DNA of 64,000 nt from Caproiciproducens sp. NJN-50 (GTDB lineage: Bacteria; Bacillota; Clostridia; Oscillospirales; Acutalibacteraceae): contig NZ_CP035283.1 in NCBI RefSeq assembly GCF_004103755.1, positions 1,674,001 to 1,738,000 on the forward strand, given 5' to 3'. Below the pieces are notes generated by a model. It worked only from the letters and a program-made list of their open reading frames with translations, ran no database searches and was not told where the DNA came from. Within the stretch, counting starts at the first letter, position 1. The number at the start of each line of letters is the position of its first letter. Shown piece after piece: positions 17,771 through 27,539 of the stretch. The translations under genes and the position numbers were made by a program.

Positions 17771-20700
17771 CTAAAACAGAGACATCTGGCTGCTCTTGGG
17801 CAAATCTTTCAGCACTCCGGCCGTTTCAAAGGTTTCAATGACGGATTTTGACACTTTAGACCTGCCCTGCAGGTCATCCACGGAGATATACGGTCCCTTT
17901 TTCCCGGCTTCCGCAAGGCTGTTTGCGGCGGCTTCGCCGACCCCGGAAAGCGAGAGGAACGGAAGCCGGATCTTTCCGTCCTCCACCAGAAACTTCTTCG
18001 CGTCAGACCGGTGCAAGTCAAGCGGAAGGACTTCGATTTTCCTGGCCAGCATCTCATTGACGATCTGCAGCGTGGAATAGGCGGATTCCTCCTTGGCGGA
18101 GGCTTCTTTGCCCTTCATGGCGATTTCGCTCATTTTTCGCCGCACCGCCTCCCTGCCCTGCATCACGAGCGCGCCGTCGAAATCCTCGCCGCGCACGGTG
18201 AAGTAAGCGGCATAGTATTCCACCGGGCGGTGGACCTTGTACCATCCAAGCCGAAGGGTCGAAATCATGTAGGCCGCGGCGTGAGCCTTGGGGAACATGT
18301 ACTTGATCTTCATGCAGGAGTCGATGTACCACTGGGGCACGCCGTGATCTTTCATGGCCTGAATGTAGTCCTCGGTCAGCAGCTTCGGCGCCTTGCCCTT
18401 TCGGGTGATCTCCATGATCTTGAACGCCATTTTCGGTTCCAGCCCTTTATGGAGCAGATATGTCATGATGCTGTCGCGCGTTCCGATGACCTCCGAAATC
18501 GTGCAGGTCCCGTTCTTGATCAGTTCCTGCGCGTTGCCGAGCCAGACATCCGTGCCGTGGGACAGCCCTGAAATCTGAAGAAGGTCGGAGAAAGTCTTCG
18601 GATTGGAGTCGAGCAGCATCTGGCGGACAAAGCTGGTGCCGACTTCAGGCAGCGAAAACGTGCCGGTCTGGGAATCGATATCCTCCGGCTTCACGCCGAG
18701 CGCTTCCGTGGAGGTGAACAGGGACATCACCTGCGGGTCGCTCATGGAAACGTCCATCACGGGAATGCCGGTGTAATCCTCCAGATAGCGGTAAATGGTC
18801 GGAACATCGTGTCCGAGCTCGTCCAGCTTGCAGATGGTGTCGTGGATGGAATGGAAGTCGAAATGCGTCGTGATGCTGTCGGAGTTCTGGTCGTTGGCCG
18901 GGTGCTGCACCGGGCAGAAATCAAAAACTTCCTTGCCCTTCGGCACAACGACCATGCCCCCCGGGTGCTGGCCCGTGGTGCGCTTGACGCCGGTGCAGCC
19001 CGCCGCGAGGCGCAGTTCCTCCGCACGGTGCAGCACCAGCCCCTTTTCCTCCTCGTATTTCTTGACAAAACCGAGCGCTGTCTTGTCGGCCACCGTCGCG
19101 ATCGTTCCGGCTTTGAACACATGGTCTTTGCCGAACAGCGTCTCCGTGTAGCGGTGGGCGCTCGACTGATATTCGCCGGAAAAATTCAGATCGATATCGG
19201 GGGTCTTGTCCCCGTCGAACCCGAGAAAGGTCTCGAACGGGATCGTATGGCCGTCCCGGCTATACTCCGCTCCGCAGACGGGGCACTTCTTCGGCGGAAG
19301 GTCGAAGCCGCTGCCGATGCTGCCGTCGGTGATGAACTCGCTGTGTTTGCAGTTCGGGCAGACATAGTGCGGGTCCAGCGGATTCACTTCGGAGATTCCC
19401 GCCAGATTCGCGACGAAGGAAGAGCCGACCGAGCCGCGCGAGCCGACCAGATATCCGTGCGCAACGGAATCCGCAACCAGCTTCTGCGCGATCATATACA
19501 GGATGGAAAAGCCGTGCTTCGTGATGGAACCGAGTTCCCGCTCCAGCCGCTTTTGGACCAGTTCGGGCAGCGGATCGCCGTACAGTTCCTTGGCGCGCGT
19601 CCAGGAAATTTCAGTGAGCTGCTCCTCCGCGCCCTCGATGAACGGGGGAAAAGTCCCCTCCGGAATCGGCCGGATTTCCTCGATCCCATCCGCGATCCGG
19701 TTTGGATTCGTCACGACGACCTCATATGCCTTTTCCTTGCCCAGATAGGAAAACTCCCGCAGCATTTCCTTTGTGGTCCTGAAATAAAGCGGAGCCTGCT
19801 CATCCGTATCTTTGAAGCCGAGGCCCTGCATCAGGATTTTGCGGTAGTCCCCGTCCTTCGGGTCCATGAAATGAACGTCGCAGGTCGCGACGACGGGCAG
19901 ATTCAGCTTTTCGCCCAGCCTGACCACCGTGCGGTTGAATTCACGGATTTTCTCCTCGTCCGGAACCAGCCCTTCCCGCACCATGAACCGGTTGTTCCCG
20001 ATCGGCTGAATTTCCAGATAATCGTAAAACGACGCGATTTCGCACAGGGCGGACCACGGCTGCGCGCCGGAAATCGCTCTGTAAAGCTCACCGGCTTCAC
20101 AGGCGCTGCCGACTATAAGGCCCTCACGGTATTTCAATAATTCAGACTTCGGAATCCGGGGATTTCGATAAAAATAATCCAGGTGTGATTTGGAAATCAG
20201 CTTGTATAGATTTTTAAGGCCTGTCTGGTTTTTTGCCAGCAGAATCATATGGTAGGATTTCATTTTTTTGATATCCCCGCCGGCAAGGCAGCTATTGATA
20301 TCCTGCACCGTTTTCGCGCCGGTATCCTCTTTGAGCTGCTGAACCAGCCTTAAAAAAATCTGCCCGAGCACCGCGGCGTCGTCACAGGCGCGGTGGTGGT
20401 TGAACGGGTCGAGCTTCAGATATTTCGCGACGGTGTCCAGCTTCGCGTTTTTGATCCCCTTTAAAAGGGAGCGGCACATCGGAACGGTGTCTATGTAGGT
20501 GTTCTCAAATTCAAATCCGCTCCGCCCGGCGGCAATCCGGATAAAGGATGTGTCGAAATCCGCGTTGTGGGCAATCAGCACCGCGTCTTTTCCGCAGAAT
20601 TCAAAAAATTGCCGCAGAGCCTGGGACTCCGACGGAGCGTCCCGCACCATTTGATCCGTAATTCCGGTCAGCTCCGTGATTTTCGCGGGGATGCCGCGTT

Positions 20701-22111
20701 CCGGATTGACAAACGTGTCGAAGGAATCTTTGACTTCTCCGTCCACGATGCGGACCGCGCCGATTTCTGTAATGCGGTCGGCGTTAGGGCTCAGTCCCGT
20801 CGTTTCAATATCGAAGGAAATGAATTCGCCCGAAAGCTCCCGGTTGTCGCTGCCCTTGACGGCCGGCACCAGATCGTTGACAAAATAGGCTTCCGTGCCG
20901 TAGAGAATTTTGATCGGCTGATCTTTCTTTTTCAATTCCTCCGCGGTGTTCATCGCATCCGGAAACGCCTGCACAACGCCGTGGTCGGTCACGGCGACGG
21001 CCTTATGCCCCCATTTTGCCGCCCGGCGGATCAGATCGGACACGGAGTTGACCCCGTCCATTGCGGACATGTTGGAGTGAAGATGCAGTTCCACGCGCTT
21101 TTCCTGCGCGTCATCCATCACTTCCACCTGCCTGACCGTCGCGATGCTCTTGGGCCGGAGGACGATCTCATGGTCGTATTTATCGTATTCCACATCTCCG
21201 CGAACTAAAACGGACATCCCTTTGGCCAGCGTGTCCAGCATTTTGCATTGGGTCGCCATCTCGATGATCTTCAGCGTAATGGAACCGGTGTAATCCGTCA
21301 CGTTGACGGAATAAATTTTCCGCTGCCTGTCCCGGGTCGCCTTCTGATCGACGGAAAAGATTTCGCCCCAGATGGTGGCGCTTCCGATATCGGGCGTGAT
21401 TTTGGAAATCGGGATCGGCTTGGCGCGCGGCAGATGTCCGTAAATTTCCCTGGCGCTGTCCGGAATGATGGTCGGATAAAGGGTTTCCCCTTCCCTTACG
21501 CTGATGGTTTTTGGGGTCGTTTTTTGCTGAAGGGAACGCTCCGCCGAATCCACATTTTCTGTAATCTCTTCCCTGCGGCGCGCCTCTTCCCTCACGATCT
21601 TCCGATTGATGAACGCGGCGGCCCCCGGTTCAGCCGCCAGAACACCGCCGAATTCAACGGCAAGGCTGAGTCCGAACTCCTCGCGGATCAGTCCGGAAAG
21701 AAGCCGATCCACGCGGCGGGTCTTCAGAATCTCTCCGCCGCCGTGTTTTAAAGTGATCAGAAGCCTGCCATCTTTCAGTTCCGCAATGGAATCCGTAAAA
21801 GTTCCGTTCAGGCTCGCCTCCCGGCGTTTCAATTCGGCAATCAAGCTCGGATAATAATCGGTTGAAAAAGAAGCCTGCGGAAAGGTTGGTTTCACGCAGG
21901 CTTTGGAGAGCCGGAGCGGCTTGCAGGAAACAATGCTGCGTTCCACATGGTCCAGTACGTTCCGCTCCACCAAGGCCGGAAAAAGGACGTTGGCCGTGAG
22001 CGTCCTGACGGCCGAATCAATCTGGAGGGAAGCGATCGCCCCTTCGCGGACCGGTTCCGGCAGCCGTGAAACATCTATGTATTCATGAAAAAAATCTCCA
22101 AACTTCTTCAA
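17771..22111 (-). CDS. polC: DNA polymerase III alpha subunit, PolC type
   Basis: 1446 residues, the size of Gram-positive PolC. In order: N-terminal domain, OB-fold (about 240-330), first part of the PHP domain (VELHLHSNMSAMDG), inserted DEDDh proofreading exonuclease (FISFDIETTGLSPNADRITE, later HNADFDTSFI and HRACDDAAVL), second PHP part, polymerase palm with a zinc-binding Cys set (CPNCKHSEF to CPVCGAEY) and catalytic DKTPDIDLNFSGEYQ, fingers, and a C-terminal HhH region. It is the leading-strand replicase of low-G+C Gram-positives. The frame opens with TTG at 22111, with GAAGG and AAAGG upstream. It ends the long run pyrH to polC. Confidence 0.97.
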   Translation of the reverse strand: MKKFGDFFHEYIDVSRLPEPVREGAIASLQIDSAVRTLTANVLFPALVERNVLDHVERSIVSCKPLRLSKACVKPTFPQASFSTDYYPSLIAELKRREASLNGTFTDSIAELKDGRLLITLKHGGGEILKTRRVDRLLSGLIREEFGLSLAVEFGGVLAAEPGAAAFINRKIVREEARRREEITENVDSAERSLQQKTTPKTISVREGETLYPTIIPDSAREIYGHLPRAKPIPISKITPDIGSATIWGEIFSVDQKATRDRQRKIYSVNVTDYTGSITLKIIEMATQCKMLDTLAKGMSVLVRGDVEYDKYDHEIVLRPKSIATVRQVEVMDDAQEKRVELHLHSNMSAMDGVNSVSDLIRRAAKWGHKAVAVTDHGVVQAFPDAMNTAEELKKKDQPIKILYGTEAYFVNDLVPAVKGSDNRELSGEFISFDIETTGLSPNADRITEIGAVRIVDGEVKDSFDTFVNPERGIPAKITELTGITDQMVRDAPSESQALRQFFEFCGKDAVLIAHNADFDTSFIRIAAGRSGFEFENTYIDTVPMCRSLLKGIKNAKLDTVAKYLKLDPFNHHRACDDAAVLGQIFLRLVQQLKEDTGAKTVQDINSCLAGGDIKKMKSYHMILLAKNQTGLKNLYKLISKSHLDYFYRNPRIPKSELLKYREGLIVGSACEAGELYRAISGAQPWSALCEIASFYDYLEIQPIGNNRFMVREGLVPDEEKIREFNRTVVRLGEKLNLPVVATCDVHFMDPKDGDYRKILMQGLGFKDTDEQAPLYFRTTKEMLREFSYLGKEKAYEVVVTNPNRIADGIEEIRPIPEGTFPPFIEGAEEQLTEISWTRAKELYGDPLPELVQKRLERELGSITKHGFSILYMIAQKLVADSVAHGYLVGSRGSVGSSFVANLAGISEVNPLDPHYVCPNCKHSEFITDGSIGSGFDLPPKKCPVCGAEYSRDGHTIPFETFLGFDGDKTPDIDLNFSGEYQSSAHRYTETLFGKDHVFKAGTIATVADKTALGFVKKYEEEKGLVLHRAEELRLAAGCTGVKRTTGQHPGGMVVVPKGKEVFDFCPVQHPANDQNSDSITTHFDFHSIHDTICKLDELGHDVPTIYRYLEDYTGIPVMDVSMSDPQVMSLFTSTEALGVKPEDIDSQTGTFSLPEVGTSFVRQMLLDSNPKTFSDLLQISGLSHGTDVWLGNAQELIKNGTCTISEVIGTRDSIMTYLLHKGLEPKMAFKIMEITRKGKAPKLLTEDYIQAMKDHGVPQWYIDSCMKIKYMFPKAHAAAYMISTLRLGWYKVHRPVEYYAAYFTVRGEDFDGALVMQGREAVRRKMSEIAMKGKEASAKEESAYSTLQIVNEMLARKIEVLPLDLHRSDAKKFLVEDGKIRLPFLSLSGVGEAAANSLAEAGKKGPYISVDDLQGRSKVSKSVIETFETAGVLKDLPKSSQMSLF

Positions 22112-22124
22112 TGACCTTCATCCT

Positions 22125-23165
22125 TTACATTTGGTCGATTTCCCCCAGCAGGGCTTCAACCAGCTTATCCTCCGGGACTCTGCGGACGATTTCGCCCTTT
22201 TTAAAAATCAGCCCGGCTCCGTCGCCCCCGGCAATCCCGATATCCGCTTCCCGCGCCTCTCCCGGTCCATTGACCGCACAACCCATCAAAGCTACCGTCA
22301 AATCCTTTTGAGAACCGGCAAGACGCTTTTCCACTTCATCCGCAATGGAAATCAGGTCTATTTTGGTCCTGCCGCAGGTCGGGCAGGAGACGATCCGAAT
22401 GCCGCCGCGCAGAGAAAGCGCTTTGAGCAGGTCGATTCCGGCTGCCACCTCGCGCACTGGATCGGCCGTCAGGGAAACCCTGATCGTATCTCCGATTCCC
22501 CTCTGCAGCAGGGAGCCGATGCCGATCGCAGACTTCATGATTCCCATCCGTTCGCTGCCGGCTTCCGTCACGCCGAGGTGGAGCGGATAGCCGCACTGGC
22601 CCGCGACCAGTTCGTTCGCCTGAATCATCCGGTTCACATCGGACGATTTAATGGAAATGACAATATCTTCAAAATGGGATTTTTCCAGCAAGGCCGCGTG
22701 TCGCAGGGCGCTTTCCGCCAACGCTTCCGGAGCCGGTCCTCCGTATTTCGCCAGCAGGTCCTTTTCCAGCGAACCGGAGTTCACGCCGATCCGGATCGGA
22801 ATTCCGCGTTCGGAACAGGCTGCGGCAACTTCCCGGACGCGTCCGTCCGAACCGATATTTCCCGGGTTGATCCGCACGGCATCCACCCCCGACTCCGCGC
22901 ACGCGAGTGCAAGCCGGTAGTCAAAATGGATATCCGCCACAAGGGGAATCTTCACCGCTTTTTTGATCGCGGGCACCAGTTTCACCGCGTTTTCATCCGG
23001 CACCGCGACGCGCAGGATCTCGCATCCGGCGCGTTCCAGCGCTTCGGCCTGCCGCACATTCCCCGGAATGTCACCCGCGGGCCGGTTCAGCATCGACTGC
23101 ACTGTGATTCTGGCTCCCCCGCCGACGGCGACGGGACCGACATGAACCGTTCTTGAGATTCTCAC
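22125..23165 (-). CDS. ispG: 4-hydroxy-3-methylbut-2-enyl-diphosphate synthase (IspG/GcpE)
   Basis: 346 residues, TIM barrel plus 4Fe-4S domain. It reduces MEcPP to HMBPP in the MEP isoprenoid pathway. Iron-sulfur ligands are in SCPTCGRTKID (two Cys) and GCAVNGPGEA. The start codon is GTG at 23165, only two bases after the rseP stop. It shares the run with dxr, another MEP enzyme, and with uppS, which uses the product chain. The 13-base gap to polC shows continued co-transcription. Confidence 0.96.
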   Translation of the reverse strand: MRISRTVHVGPVAVGGGARITVQSMLNRPAGDIPGNVRQAEALERAGCEILRVAVPDENAVKLVPAIKKAVKIPLVADIHFDYRLALACAESGVDAVRINPGNIGSDGRVREVAAACSERGIPIRIGVNSGSLEKDLLAKYGGPAPEALAESALRHAALLEKSHFEDIVISIKSSDVNRMIQANELVAGQCGYPLHLGVTEAGSERMGIMKSAIGIGSLLQRGIGDTIRVSLTADPVREVAAGIDLLKALSLRGGIRIVSCPTCGRTKIDLISIADEVEKRLAGSQKDLTVALMGCAVNGPGEAREADIGIAGGDGAGLIFKKGEIVRRVPEDKLVEALLGEIDQM

Positions 23166-23167
23166 GT

Positions 23168-24244
23168 TCAGCCCAAGCCCTTTCCGGTGATCAGCCTCAA
23201 AATATCGCTGTAAGTCACAACCACCATAAAGCCCATCAAAAGGCAGAAACCCGCCGTCTCCACAATTCCGACATATTTCTGCTGCAGAGGCTTGCGGCGA
23301 ATTGCTTCCACGAGCAAAAACAGAACTTTGCCTCCGTCCAGCGCCGGGAACGGCATCAAATTGACCACGCCGAGGTTGACGGTCAGGACCATAATCATAT
23401 AGAGAATATTGTCAAGGCCTGCGACAAAGCTCTGGGCAAGCCCCGCGGAAGCCGCCTGGTTGATCGCGCTGACCGCCCCGACCGGACCGGCGACATCGTT
23501 GAATCCAAATTTGCCGGTCGCAAATCCGACCAGGCTGTACCAGACCATACGGACGGTGGATACCGTATCCTGAAAGGATTTGGTAATCAGCGTGCCGAAA
23601 TTCTTTTTTATCGGCATCACATAAAAATCGAGGGTCAGATAATTTTTTCCGTTCACTTTGCGGCTGTTGAATTTCACGTTGTCAAACGCAAGTTTTTTGC
23701 CGTTCCTCAGCACTTCGATGTCGACGGAATCGGGATTCGCCGTCGCAAGAGCGAAGCTCAGATCCCGGTCCCCATAGATATGGTAGTGGTCGACGGAGAC
23801 AAATTCGTCTCCCCGTTTCAGGCCGGCCTGCTGAAGAGCGGAGTTCTGATCGAACTGTGAAATCGTGGTGGAGGAAAACGCGGTTTCCTGCCCCAGAATC
23901 GTCATCATCAAAACAAGCCCGAGCAAAATATTCATCAGGGCGCCCATCACGACAACCAGCAGGCGCTTCCATACCGGCTTTTTCCCGAAGGAGCGTTCGT
24001 CCCCGCTCTCCTCGTCCTCCCCCTCCATGGCGCAGAATCCGCCGATCGGCAGCAGGCGCAGGGAGTAGCGGGTTTCTTTTCCCTGCTTATGAAACAGGGT
24101 GGGACCCATTCCGATCGCAAACTCGTTGACGCGGATCCCGCATAACTTCGCCGTGAAAAAATGACCGAATTCGTGGATAAAAATCATAAAGCCAAACAAC
24201 AGAACCGCGATGATAATCAGAATTGCTTTTATGATGACACTCAC
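23168..24244 (-). CDS. rseP: Site-2 membrane metalloprotease RseP/RasP
   Basis: 358 residues. The zinc-binding HEFGH motif is at about 24-28 within the first membrane segment and the third ligand is in NLMPFPALDGGKVLF in the C-terminal half. A PDZ domain lies between (about 115-210), and several hydrophobic segments mark it as an integral membrane protein. Site-2 proteases of this group cut membrane-embedded anti-sigma factors and signal-peptide remnants. It lies between dxr and ispG, its common place in Firmicutes. SpoIVFB-type sporulation proteases are related but shorter and differently placed. Confidence 0.93.
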   Translation of the reverse strand: MSVIIKAILIIIAVLLFGFMIFIHEFGHFFTAKLCGIRVNEFAIGMGPTLFHKQGKETRYSLRLLPIGGFCAMEGEDEESGDERSFGKKPVWKRLLVVVMGALMNILLGLVLMMTILGQETAFSSTTISQFDQNSALQQAGLKRGDEFVSVDHYHIYGDRDLSFALATANPDSVDIEVLRNGKKLAFDNVKFNSRKVNGKNYLTLDFYVMPIKKNFGTLITKSFQDTVSTVRMVWYSLVGFATGKFGFNDVAGPVGAVSAINQAASAGLAQSFVAGLDNILYMIMVLTVNLGVVNLMPFPALDGGKVLFLLVEAIRRKPLQQKYVGIVETAGFCLLMGFMVVVTYSDILRLITGKGLG

Positions 24245-24247
24245 CTC

Positions 24248-25402
24248 TCAGGGATTCACTGTATGGTAAACGTAACTGCGCGCCCGCGCATCCGCTTCCA
24301 GAATTTCTTCCATCTCTTTCACTTGTTCCACATCCGGTTGGCGTTCCGTCGCTTCCCATACCAGGTCGCCGATCTCGCAGAAGGAAATCCGGTGATCCAG
24401 GAACAGCTTTACCGCGGCTTCATTCGCCCCGTTCGCCGCCGCAGGCGCGAGGCCGCCGCGCCGCAGCGCGCGCCGGCAGGCTGCAAGGCAGCGAAAGGTT
24501 TTTTCATCCGGCCTTGCGAAGCTCAGCGTACCGTATGCCGCAAGGTCGAGCTCCTCCGTCTGGGAAGGAAGCCGTTCCGGCCAGGTGATGGCGTACTGGA
24601 TCGGAAGACGCATATCCGGCACACCCATCTGGGCGATCACGGACCGGTCCTGGAATTCCACCATCGAATGAATCACGCTTTCCCTCTGCACCAAGACGTC
24701 GATTCTGTCGTCCGCTACGTCAAACAGCCGGGAAGCTTCGATCACTTCAAGGCCCTTGTTCATCATGGTGGCAGAATCGATGGTTACTTTCGGTCCCATA
24801 TGCCAGTTCGGATGTTTCAGCGCCTGTTCCGGCGTCACATCACGAAGCGCCTCGGAGCTCTTTCCAAAAAAAGGCCCGCCGGAGGCCGTGAGGATAATAC
24901 GGCGCACCGCCCGCTTTCCCGGGCTGCCCTGCAAACATTGAAACACGGCGGAATGCTCGCTGTCGACGGGAAGGATTTTGACATGGTGTTCCTCTGCCTC
25001 CCGCATAACCAGGGCCCCGCCGGCCACAAGAGTTTCCTTGTTGGAAAGCGCGACGTTCTTTCCGGCACGGACGGCGGCAAGCGTCGGCTTCAAGCCGACC
25101 ATTCCGACAACGGAATTGCAAACAAGGCCTGCCGTTGGCAGGCAGGCCGCTTCGCACAGGCCGTCCATTCCCTGCACTACCCGGACGGGCAGGTCTCTGA
25201 CCGCCGTTTTCAGTTGTTTTGCGGCGGCCGGATCAAAAACCGCGGCGACCTGCGGATGAAATTCCCTGATCTGCCGCTCCAGCAAAGCGACGTTCTTCTC
25301 AGCCGCCAGCGCGCAGATTTTCAGACCAAGGCCGCGCGCAACATCCAAAGTCTGGGTGCCGATAGACCCCGTGGAACCAAGAACAGATAAAGGTTGTTTC
25401 AT
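24248..25402 (-). CDS. dxr: 1-deoxy-D-xylulose 5-phosphate reductoisomerase
   Basis: 384 residues. The NADPH-binding LGSTGSIGTQTLDV is at the N-terminus; substrate and metal residues fall in VDSEHSAVFQCLQG (about 150-165), LTASGGPFF, and HPNWHMGPKVTIDSATMMNKGLE. The enzyme makes MEP, the first committed step of the pathway completed in part by ispG two genes downstream. The 47-base gap to cdsA upstream holds no recognisable signal. Confidence 0.97.
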   Translation of the reverse strand: MKQPLSVLGSTGSIGTQTLDVARGLGLKICALAAEKNVALLERQIREFHPQVAAVFDPAAAKQLKTAVRDLPVRVVQGMDGLCEAACLPTAGLVCNSVVGMVGLKPTLAAVRAGKNVALSNKETLVAGGALVMREAEEHHVKILPVDSEHSAVFQCLQGSPGKRAVRRIILTASGGPFFGKSSEALRDVTPEQALKHPNWHMGPKVTIDSATMMNKGLEVIEASRLFDVADDRIDVLVQRESVIHSMVEFQDRSVIAQMGVPDMRLPIQYAITWPERLPSQTEELDLAAYGTLSFARPDEKTFRCLAACRRALRRGGLAPAAANGANEAAVKLFLDHRISFCEIGDLVWEATERQPDVEQVKEMEEILEADARARSYVYHTVNP

Positions 25403-25449
25403 TATTATTCACCAAATGTTTCGATTATTGCAATCCCGCGGCAAAATAC

Positions 25450-26271
25450 TCACTGAACAATGGGAAGAACCTGCACAAGGAGATAAACGAAAGGAGCTTC
25501 AAAGATCACGCTGTCAAAACGATCCAGAATCCCGCCATGTCCCGGGATGATTTCACTGAAGTCCTTGATATGACAGCTTCGTTTGATCAGCGAAAAGCTG
25601 AGGTCCCCCAAAATAGAGATCACCGTTCCAAAAATGCCAATCAGCAAGAGGGGCAGATAGGAAACCCGGACGCTGTAGGCATAATAGATCGCGTGAAACA
25701 AGTAGCCGAAGACCAGCATCGCGGCCGTATTGAGCAGAAGGCCGCCCGCCGCACCCTCAATGGTCTTATTGGGGCTGATCGTAGGACAGAGTTTGTGTTT
25801 CCCCCAAAAAGTCCCGGCAAAAAAAGCGCCGACATCGGCCGTCCATGCGGAAAAGATCCCGATGATCACATAAAACATGCCGTGCTCGCCGCCGATATCC
25901 CGGAGGCTGATGATGGTTCCCAACGCGGAAGGAATCAGCAGGGACATGCTGTAGATGACTCCGACTTCACGGAATGTAATTTCGGAATGGTAAAAAATCA
26001 GCGCGGCGAAGATTACGACGGTATATAAAAAATACGCGACATCATGCCGGAAAGGAGTTGAAAGAAACGGAAATACCGCTGAAAAAAGCAGGCTCGGAAT
26101 CAGAAGAATCAGATTTTTGGCAAGACCCAGCGCGGTGATGATCTCATTGACCGCGAGAACGGAGATAAGCCCAATCGCAAAATTCAAGGCAAGCGGAAGC
26201 GTGCTGTTGCAGATGACGATCGCAGCCAAAAAGATAGTCAAGGTAATTGCCGAAGAAATTCTCGTTCTCAA
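25450..26271 (-). CDS. cdsA: Phosphatidate cytidylyltransferase
   Basis: 273 residues, a polytopic membrane protein with about eight hydrophobic segments. The CDP-diglyceride synthase signature occupies the C-terminal part: SLIKRSCHIKDFSEIIPGHG followed by GILDRFDS. It makes CDP-diacylglycerol for all phospholipids. The start is TTG at 26271, read after GGAGGG at proper spacing and directly adjoining the uppS stop (TGATTG), so the two are translationally coupled. Confidence 0.95.
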   Translation of the reverse strand: MRTRISSAITLTIFLAAIVICNSTLPLALNFAIGLISVLAVNEIITALGLAKNLILLIPSLLFSAVFPFLSTPFRHDVAYFLYTVVIFAALIFYHSEITFREVGVIYSMSLLIPSALGTIISLRDIGGEHGMFYVIIGIFSAWTADVGAFFAGTFWGKHKLCPTISPNKTIEGAAGGLLLNTAAMLVFGYLFHAIYYAYSVRVSYLPLLLIGIFGTVISILGDLSFSLIKRSCHIKDFSEIIPGHGGILDRFDSVIFEAPFVYLLVQVLPIVQ

Positions 26272-26979
26272 TCAAATCCCTCCGAAACGCCTGTTGCGGG
26301 CGGCATAGAGTTCCAGTGCCCGGTCCAAATCCTCCGGCCTGAAATCAGGCCAGAGAATATCCATAAAAATAAATTCCGAATAAGCGGACTGCCACAGAAG
26401 AAAATTGGAGATTCTCTTCTCTCCGCTCGGGCGGATGATCAGATCCGGGTCGGGCTGGCCGGCCGTATATAATTTTTGTGAAAAAGCCTTTTCGTCAATT
26501 TTTTCCGGGGACAGAACTCCATCTTGAACGTCTTGAGCCAACAGCTTCGCCGCATTGAGAATCTCGGCGCGCCCGCCGTAGTTCAGCGCAATATTGAGAA
26601 CCATGCCAGTTCTGTTTTTGGAAACCTCTGCGGTTTCGTCGATCAATTCTCTCAGACGGGGATCGAAGGCGGTCTCGTCACCCAGAAAACGGACCTGAAT
26701 GTTTTCATCCAAAAAATTCGTGAGCGCATCGCTGAGATACTGCTTAAACAGCTTCATCAGGGTAAGGACTTCATCCTGCGGCCGCTTCCAGTTTTCCGTC
26801 GAAAAAGCATAAACCGTCAAATGCCGGATTCCGATTTTGCTGCAGTAACGGACGATGGTTTTAAAGACCGCCGCGCCGGCCGCATGGCCGGCGGACCGGG
26901 GAAGCCCCCGTTTCTTTGCCCAGCGGCCGTTGCCGTCCATAATGATCCCAACATGTGCAGGCAATTCCTTCATCGACAT
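26272..26979 (-). CDS. uppS: Undecaprenyl diphosphate synthase (cis-prenyltransferase)
   Basis: 235 residues. The N-terminal HVGIIMDGNGRWAKKRG contains the Mg-binding aspartate (about residue 15); YAFSTENWKRP and the C-terminal RPSGEKRISNFLLWQSAYSE are family motifs. It builds the C55 lipid carrier for cell-wall synthesis from isoprenoid units made by the MEP enzymes downstream. ATG at 26979 is used; a second ATG two codons later is also possible. It lies 5 bases after frr. Confidence 0.96.
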   Translation of the reverse strand: MSMKELPAHVGIIMDGNGRWAKKRGLPRSAGHAAGAAVFKTIVRYCSKIGIRHLTVYAFSTENWKRPQDEVLTLMKLFKQYLSDALTNFLDENIQVRFLGDETAFDPRLRELIDETAEVSKNRTGMVLNIALNYGGRAEILNAAKLLAQDVQDGVLSPEKIDEKAFSQKLYTAGQPDPDLIIRPSGEKRISNFLLWQSAYSEFIFMDILWPDFRPEDLDRALELYAARNRRFGGI

Positions 26980-26984
26980 CGATT

Positions 26985-27539
26985 CTATATCTCCAAAATT
27001 TCCTTCTTCTTATTTTCCAAAACCTGGTCCGCTTCTTTGCAGTATTTGTCGGTCAGCTCCTGCGTCTGTTTCTCGGCAGTCTTTAAATCGTCTTCCGTCA
27101 GTTCGGAATTTTTTTTCTTCGCTTTCAGCTTCTCCATGGAATCGCGCCGGATGGAGCGAATCGCCACCTTGCACTCTTCCGCCATTTTGCCGATCTCCTT
27201 GACCAGGTCGCGCCGCCTTTCTTCCGAAAGCTGAGGAAACGTGAGCCGGATCACCTTGCCGTCGCTTTGGGGATTGATGCCAAGGTCGGAAGTCTCAATC
27301 GCGCGTTCGATCACCTTGCAGAGAGAAATGTCCCATGGCTGAATGGTCAGCACGCGCGCTTCGCTGACGGAAACGGCGGCAACCTGACTGATCGGGGTCG
27401 GTGATCCGTAATAATCCACCCGGATCTTATCCAGCACGGCGGGATTGGCCCTGCCCGCGCGAATCGCGCCATAATCACCCGAAAGGACGGAAACGCTCTT
27501 TTTCATACGGCTTTCCGCATCAGACAATATTTCTTTCAT
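26985..27539 (-). CDS. frr: Ribosome recycling factor
   Basis: 184 residues, the standard size. The long three-helix bundle is seen as KSVSVLSGDYGAIRAGRANP, RLTFPQLSEERRRDLVKEIG and VAIRSIRRDSMEKLKAKK. With EF-G it splits post-termination ribosomes. Its ATG overlaps the pyrH stop by 4 bases, so the two are coupled. Confidence 0.97.
   Translation of the reverse strand: MKEILSDAESRMKKSVSVLSGDYGAIRAGRANPAVLDKIRVDYYGSPTPISQVAAVSVSEARVLTIQPWDISLCKVIERAIETSDLGINPQSDGKVIRLTFPQLSEERRRDLVKEIGKMAEECKVAIRSIRRDSMEKLKAKKKNSELTEDDLKTAEKQTQELTDKYCKEADQVLENKKKEILEI

Noticed and set aside
18809..20140. 443-residue plus-strand open frame opposite polC
   Set aside because: Shadow of the polC frame, no SD and no recognisable domain.
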